Below are positions 58,220 to 64,000 of a stretch of 64,000 bases of DNA, piece by piece (position 1 is the first letter of the stretch; every line of letters starts with the position of its first letter). The notes under the pieces are model-generated. The model saw nothing but the letters and a program-made list of their open reading frames with translations, searched no databases and had not been told where the DNA came from. The position numbers and the translations under genes are program-made. The DNA comes from Oscheius onirici (taxonomy: Eukaryota; Nematoda; Chromadorea; Rhabditida; Rhabditidae): contig OW051468.1 in NCBI GenBank assembly GCA_932521025.1, positions 4,030,064 to 4,094,063 of the forward strand, given 5' to 3'.

Positions 58220-60577
58220 ATGGTCGTCGTAAATGAATTAGGACAGTTCCAAGTAAACAAATCGGATGAGTACGAAAAACGCGTTTGGATGATATCGTGG
58301 AATCACAACGGGACTCTCCTGGCTAGCTGCGGTGAAAACAAAGCTGTAAATGTCTGGAAGTATCAAAAGCAAGGGGAAGAAAATACCGATACAGGTTGGT
58401 ATTAGCACTAGATTTAAATTTAGTTTCTATTTTAAGAGCTACCCCTATTGGAGAAGAGTTCGACATTGGATGATTCCCATTCTAGAGCTGTTCGTTGTGT
58501 CAACTTCTCTCATTGTGGAAAATATCTTGTTTCGGCCAGTTTTGATGCTTCAATCGTTGTCTACGAGCTTCAAAAGTAAAAATATAGTGTCTGACTATAT
58601 TTTTGATTTTAGTGGCGATTACATGGAAGTCAATAAATTGGAAGGTCACGAAAATGAAGTAAAGTGCTGTGCATTCAACTCCAGTGATCAGTATTTGGCT
58701 ACTTGTAGCCGGGATAAGAGCGTATGGTTCTGGGAAAGTGAGTATATTTTTTCTTCAGGTTCACTATAATTTCAGTGGACGAAGATGACGATTTTCAAGT
58801 GTGTTCTATACTTCAGCCTCATACACAAGATGTGAAGTTTGTCTGCTGGCATCCATCCATAGATGTAAAGTCTATTTTTTGTCTAAACATGTTTTCTAGC
58901 TTCTTGTGTCATGCAGCTACGACTATTCGATTCGATTCTTCAAATATGACGGGGAGGATTGGATCACTCAGCAAAAAATAGATAGGGTAAGCATTGTTGC
59001 ATTGCTTCCGACCAAAAATAAACTGCAGGCTCATGAAGGAACGGTATGGTGTGCAGACTTTGATGCAACAGGCGATCAACTCGTCACCGTCGGAGACGAC
59101 AGAGTTATAAAGGTTGGTTCACATATATTACGTCGAGAGGTAAGTATTTTGGTGGAGCCCGTTTCTCCTGAACCATACATCCAAAACAAGTTTTCTTTTT
59201 TTTTTAAATTTAAGTCTACTCTAGGCCGAATTAATAGGCTACATAGGAAGTCTGGATACTTCAACGTCTGAGTACAGGGTGAGTTCAAAGTTTAGACCAA
59301 AACACTTTTTCGTCCATAACTCTTCAGGGTTGCATCCTACAAAAAAGTTGTCAACTACAATAATTTTTTTTTCCGGAAAGACGAACATTTTGCTTTTTTG
59401 AAAAACGATTTTCGACTTTGGGATAATGTCGAAACTGAAAATGTCCTGATGGGGCAGTGGGTTTGGAAAATTCACGCTGGAGCTACCAGGGTTCGTGTCC
59501 GCCGTGAGCAAATCGTTTTGTTTTCTAACAGTTGCATTCTACTGGGCTAAAAATCACCCCTGCAAAATATCAACTCGATTGGATCGGTAATTTTCTCAGA
59601 GAATCAAATTCGAGCTCAAAAAATCACCATGAGTACATAATGAAATTTGGGACTCAAAATCGTTCTCTCGCCTTTATTTCAAAACATACGGAACTGATAT
59701 TTTGCAGGAGTGATTCTTAGCCTAGTAGAATGCTACACTTAAAAAACAAAAATATTTCCTCTCAGCGGACACGAACCCTGGTAGCTCCAGCGTGAATTTT
59801 CCAAACCCACTGCGCCATCAGGACATTTTCAGTTTCGACATTATCCCAAAGTCGAAAATCGTTTTTCAAAAAAGCAAAATGTTCGTCTTTCCGGAAAAAA
59901 AAATTATTGTAGTTGACAACTTTTTTGTAGGATGCAACCCTGAAGAGTTATGGACGAAAAAGTGTTTTGGTCTAAACTTTGAACTCACCCTGTACTCAGA
60001 CGTTGAAGTATCCAGACTTCCTATGTAGCCTATTAATTCGGCCTCGAGTAGACTTAAATTTAAAAAAAAGAAAACTTGTTTTGGATGTATGGTTCAGGAG
60101 AAACGAGCTCCACCAAAATATTTACCTCTCGACCTAATATATATATTTCTCCATAATAAAAATTGAATTTCAGCTTTGGACTAGAAAAAACATCAACCCA
60201 GATGTAACGAAAGACGAATGGGTTTCAACGAGCTCCTATACTGTAGAAGATACCCGGTGGCCATTATATAGTGTCTCCTGGAATAAGTTGACTGGCGTTA
60301 TCGCTGTAGGTTGTGGCGACTCACGTATTCGGTAAACCCAGTTTATTTTTGCTTTCATAAGAGTTACAGGTTCTTCACCGTTGAAGGAACAGGTCAGACG
60401 GCCAATCTTTCCCCAGACTTGGTTGTAGAAGCACACGAAGGTAAGCGTTTCTTTTTTCGTTAGACTATTGAACGTTCAGGCGACGTGAATTGTGTAGCCT
60501 GGAATCCATTAGACCCGTCCATACTAGCCTCTTGTAGCGACGATTCGTCCATAAAACTATGGAAAGTCGAACTGTAA
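58220..60577 (+). CDS. CIAO1: CIAO1, WD40 protein of cytosolic Fe-S assembly
   Basis: Seven-blade WD40 protein of the CIA targeting complex, which hands Fe-S clusters to cytosolic and nuclear proteins (primase and polymerases among them). Repeats are readable in order: [168 protein letters not shown] and [34 protein letters not shown]. The signature [12 protein letters not shown] is typical of CIAO1. The intron 59116-60173 contains a hairpin transposon. The start codon directly follows a splice acceptor. Note the client primase gene lies in the same window, which I take as coincidence. Confidence 0.92.
59132..60133. mobile_element. Second hairpin element with tRNA-like module, in CIAO1 intron
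   Basis: Long inverted arms: 59132 starts GTCGAGAGGTAAGTATTTTG and 60133 ends with the complementary sequence. The arms are about 450 bases long. The tRNA-like block is present in both: GGGGCAGTGGG...GGGTTCGTGTCC at 59450-59500 and its inverse at 59765-59815. Internal strings such as GGCCGAATTAATAGGCTA and CATAACTCTTC are shared with the element at 7556-8438, so both are one family. Flanks are AT-rich and give no clear duplication. Confidence 0.8.
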
Positions 60578-60813
60578 ATTTTCATAGTGCCAGAAAAATA
60601 AGTTGTTGCCATGTTCTTGCTCATTGTTGACGTTTTTCAAATTGTTTAGAGATCTATCTTTATTTCAAATAAATATTTATACTCTAGGACATGGGAATTG
60701 ATGAGATACAACTCTTGATAAGCTCAGATTAAAATTGGTAGGAGCTATACCGGCACAGGAGTAGAAGGCGGCGGTGCGAGTGCGGGTTCAAAAGACTAGT
60801 GAAGTAACTATAA

Positions 60814-62445
60814 TTAGCGTAAAAGTTCCGGAGCAACAGCAGCGACAGCTCCTCTGATCTGGTCGACACAAATGGTCCCACCACGTAGCTCCATCAACTG
60901 GTCGCGATCGTACTGCTGGCCGTTGAGGATTGGTCCAGGGCGGGGTTGCTGTAAACCAAATTTACAATAAATTATTTCGTTTGTTCCTGTTCCTCAGAAA
61001 GACTCGAAGATTTGTGACCTCTTACGCCACGTAATAACTCGTGCAAACAACCCGTTATATCTTCTACAGTTTCAAAGGTTATTTTGAGAGAGTAATCACT
61101 GCACACTGACCGACCAGTTGACGGCGGGTGGAACGGTTTCGGCCAAATTCGGTGTCGATCCGTGGAATGAACGGGAAGGCTGTAATAATTAGGAGTTAAG
61201 GTTCTCGGACTCTTGACTCACTTTTAGGGTGGGTTGAGGTTGACTCTGCTGCAAAGGCATACTTTTTCTTCTCTCTTTCTTCTTTTCTCTTTCTTCTGTC
61301 GAAGGACGAGCTCGAACTCGTAGGTATTCAGAAAGAGCAGCCTGTGCAGCTTGAAGGACTTCCGGATCACTGCAAGTCAGTTTGAGCATTCCGTCTTGAG
61401 TTGTCTCGATGCTGATATCATTCTCGTCATCGTCTTCGAGTTCCGGCGGAATGGCTGAACTGGGAGAGCCAGAAGACATATCTGCTCGGAGTGGACTCAT
61501 ATTTCTACGGATTGTATCGATGATCAGATCCTTGGCCCTTTCGATATCTTCCGATGAACTGGCAGTGATGGTGAGAGTCCGTTCCTTGCTCTTCGGATCA
61601 ACCTGAATTCACCTTTTTCAAGATTACGACAGATAAAACCTTTTGGAAACTGATAACAGTGTTGGTCAACTGCTCGACAAGAGCCACTCTCCGACCCTTG
61701 ACTCCCATGATCTTGCCACTGTCCGAATTCCGAATAATCATTTCGTGTCTCAACTGCATCGTCTTCGGAGCAGTCTTTTTGATGCTCCTCTGTCGCATGA
61801 GCAGATGAGCAGCATCCGGAGGAAGGACAGGCTGTGGCATGAACGGATTGGGTGGAACCATTCCAGAGGGAAGAATTGGCGGCATCCAGCCACCGCCGGC
61901 AGGAATCAAATAGAAGCCAGCGTTTGGAGCAGCTACTTGAGCAGCTATGTAGAAGAGAAGCAGATAGAGAAAGAGCAAGAAAATACCTGACATATCTGGC
62001 TGCATGAAGAGTTGATTGTGAGTAATGTATTGCTGAGATGGGAGAGATGGAATCGGGTCGGGTTCTAAGAACATTCCTCTTTGTAGTCCAGAATAGAACT
62101 CACGTTGTTCTGGTCGATTGACGTAGTACTGAGTATGCGCCAGATTGCTTCTCCAGTGCATGGCTCTCAGTTCAACCAGTTCCATTATCTTCAGTCTACA
62201 AGGTGTTCCAAGTTGTCCATTGTCTCTGCAACAGGCCTGTCTCAAAGACACGAACACCTTGTTCAGTTCATCTGAAATTTTTCTTTTTTATGTCAATAGA
62301 AGCTCACTTTTATGGGTAGATTCCAGAAGCTGACCACTGGTCTTCAGTTGGGCACAGAGAGCAAAGACGGTGTTTGCCAGTTGGGCTGTGAACTGACCGT
62401 TCTTCACCATCGTGTTCACCGTGTTCATCAATTGGAGCTGTTGCT
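60814..62445 (-). CDS. mxt: Mextli-like KH-domain, eIF4E-binding protein
   Basis: Spliced minus-strand gene; 5' end unresolved. The N-terminal exons form an all-helical MIF4G-like part (QLQLMNTVNTMVKNGQF, ANTVFALCAQLKTSGQLL, VFVSLRQACCRD, RLKIMELVELRAMHWRSN). A Pro-rich linker (PPILPSGMVPPNPFMPQP) leads to a KH domain: MIIRNSDSGKIMGVKGRRVALVEQLTNTVISFQK carries the GxxG loop (GVKG), then LTITASSSEDIERAKDLI. The C terminus has YDRDQLM, an exact YxxxxL-phi eIF4E-binding motif, and ends VAPELLR. The same order (MIF4G-like, KH, 4E-binding at the C terminus) defines Mextli, a translation activator described in Drosophila and C. elegans that bridges eIF4E and eIF3. The ATG at 62534 does not splice in phase to the next exon, so the first exon is elsewhere. 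Confidence 0.82.
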
Positions 62446-62529
62446 CTGAAAGGCATGTCTATTTCAAGCATTTTGTTGGAAATTCTCTGAGTATTTAGAA
62501 GGACCCTTACTACAGTTCCCCGTAGTTTT

Positions 62530-64000
62530 TGCACCATGTTTTGAGGTGGTTAATTTCCGCTGTCGCGCCCTGTGCCCGGCTGTTTGTCTATATCCGTCGG
62601 TCAAACAGACTTACAAGTGTCTCCCTCACTCTCCGTATCATCTCGCCGATCACGAGAGATGATGATACCGGCTGAGCCGATTTGTGATTCGAAGCGTTTA
62701 CAGTATGTATAGGGGACCGGGAAGAGGATCGAATAACCCTTGTTCAATAATCAGCTGTTGCTCTCACTCTCGGTCATTTGCTGTTACAGCACTTGTCCAC
62801 ATTCACGCTAGTTCACTTACGTCCGTGGCGAAAAAAAAGAGGCTCAAAATTGAGAATAGTGAGTCTGGCCAGCTGTTACTCTTCAGATGTCTCAATTAGC
62901 TTAGGTTCTAATAGACCCATTACAACTTTCTGATAGTTTAGAACGTTTGCGATTTAGTCTGATCTAGTTTTTTCTAGGATCTTTTGATTTTTGAGAGTGA
63001 GTCACTGGCAGTCTGATTCAAGACTAGTCTAGAAATTTCCTAGAAAAGCTTGAAACTCGTCTTCCCTCTCCAGAAAACTTTTTGCCGGCTATGAAAGAAG
63101 AGTACATAGAAACTTAATATTGTTTGCTGCTCAAAGTTCGGGTGTCTTGAAATATTTCCTCCCGATACGACGTCCCTTACCTGTTGTCATGGGTGCTGTG
63201 CGTGCACGTGCATCGTTCGCGTCGAATGAGTGACTAAGCATTTTGTGCAGAATAGAGAGCAAGTAGAGTGTTTGATAGAGAGAGAATTCGAGGGACAGGG
63301 GTCGTTCGAGGTGGCCGCCGGCCGCAAACAGCCAACCGCCGCGTTACAACGTTGCTCCGCCCTCTGGCAGCTTATGCTAATCACCTGTTCCTTTAACTCA
63401 AACAAGCAGAGAAGTGCTTTTGTGGAGATCCCTAATTTGGCAGAAGGCTGATTTGGTCACTATGGCTGAATCATCCCATCCTACTTCTGAAGGCGTTCCC
63501 AGAAAAGTCGAGGCATCTTCGGAACGTTAACGCCTACCCGAACGTGGCCACTCAGGAAGCAGTCGCAGCCCATGAGTCTCAAGTCCGCGTTGCCTTCTTG
63601 TCAAGACTAAACTAAAGGATTTATCTGAATTTGTGAAAAAGTGGATTCTTTAGACAGAGGGATTTGTCTTTACCCTGTGTTTTCTTTTAGGAGACCGGAC
63701 AAAAAGTGAACAATACAAAGTGGATTATAAGAACTCAACAAAAAGTGAACAATATTGCGCACAAAGGTCAAATCCACGTCTTTCCTCAGAGAACCAGGAA
63801 AACCGAATCGAGATAATTTCCAGAAGACCAGTTGTTTTTAGCACTATATTTCTGTTCATTCCGAAATCAACGACTGAAGTAATCTAGTTTCAATTGGATG
63901 AACTCAAACGAACAAGAAAGAAAGTTTAGGAATTAGCCACATTCTAGTCGAGCGACTGTGACGAAGCTGGTGGCCTCACTTCCGGTGCATATTTTACGTT
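62530..64000. other. Window end, no confirmed gene
   Basis: No spliced gene can be built here. It likely holds the upstream part of the Mextli-like gene. A short frame at 63462 (MAESSHPTSEGVPRKVEASSER) ends at a stop after 22 residues but has a donor (GAAC|GTTAAC) just before it, so it could be a first exon of a gene beyond the window. Confidence 0.3.

Overview
The window is eukaryotic nuclear DNA and looks like a chromadorean, rhabditid-like nematode. Genes are compact, with many GT-AG introns of about 35-45 bases. There is a seven-transmembrane receptor of the nematode srx type and a secreted six-cysteine (C6-like) protein. Many start codons sit directly behind a strong 3' splice acceptor, as expected for spliced-leader trans-splicing. 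I cannot name the species from sequence alone.

Layout. 0-5 kb: a TMEM200-like membrane protein (+) converges on a secreted Tyr/Pro/Gln-rich protein (-). 5.7-10.3 kb: an srx-type receptor (+), a large hairpin repeat, a Ras-family GTPase (+) and a C6-like secreted protein (-). 10.6-14 kb: YIPF6 (-) and the large DNA primase subunit (+), head to head. 15-18.2 kb: a secreted Cys-rich protein and a lysosomal phospholipase A2 (PLA2G15/LCAT type). 18.3-20.5 kb: a decayed mariner and another terminal-inverted-repeat element. 20.8-26.7 kb: five-prime to three-prime on the + strand, DAD1, UQCR11-like, spartin and ABT1/ESF2. 26.8-32.4 kb: DHODH and a COMMD6-like gene (-) that overlap out of frame, head to head with FIG4 (+). 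33.5-36.5 kb: a small membrane protein, a retroelement fragment and ABHD2 (-).

37.1-53 kb is the centre of the window: one minus-strand gene for a protein 4.1 (EPB41/coracle) homologue. It has a normal FERM domain at the N terminus and a normal 4.1 C-terminal domain, but between them a single exon of about 11.7 kb carries 17 complete near-identical 609-base (203-residue) repeats plus a partial one. The repeats show a nested, dimeric higher-order pattern, so the array has grown by recent unequal exchange. I regard this giant 4.1 protein as the best candidate for something little described.

54.8-57.7 kb: a decayed RTE-like retrotransposon (-). 58.2-60.6 kb: CIAO1 (+), with a second hairpin element in an intron. 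60.8-62.5 kb: a Mextli-like KH/eIF4E-binding protein (-). The last 1.5 kb shows no clear gene.

The genes are mostly unrelated housekeeping functions (replication, Fe-S assembly, pyrimidine synthesis, phosphoinositide turnover, N-glycosylation, translation control). Lipid and endolysosomal functions recur (PLA2G15, spartin, FIG4, ABHD2, YIPF6), but I see no evidence that they form one pathway. A striking genome-level theme is that long introns are long because a mobile element landed in a roughly 40-base intron; four such elements are flanked by 8-base target-site duplications that can be read directly.
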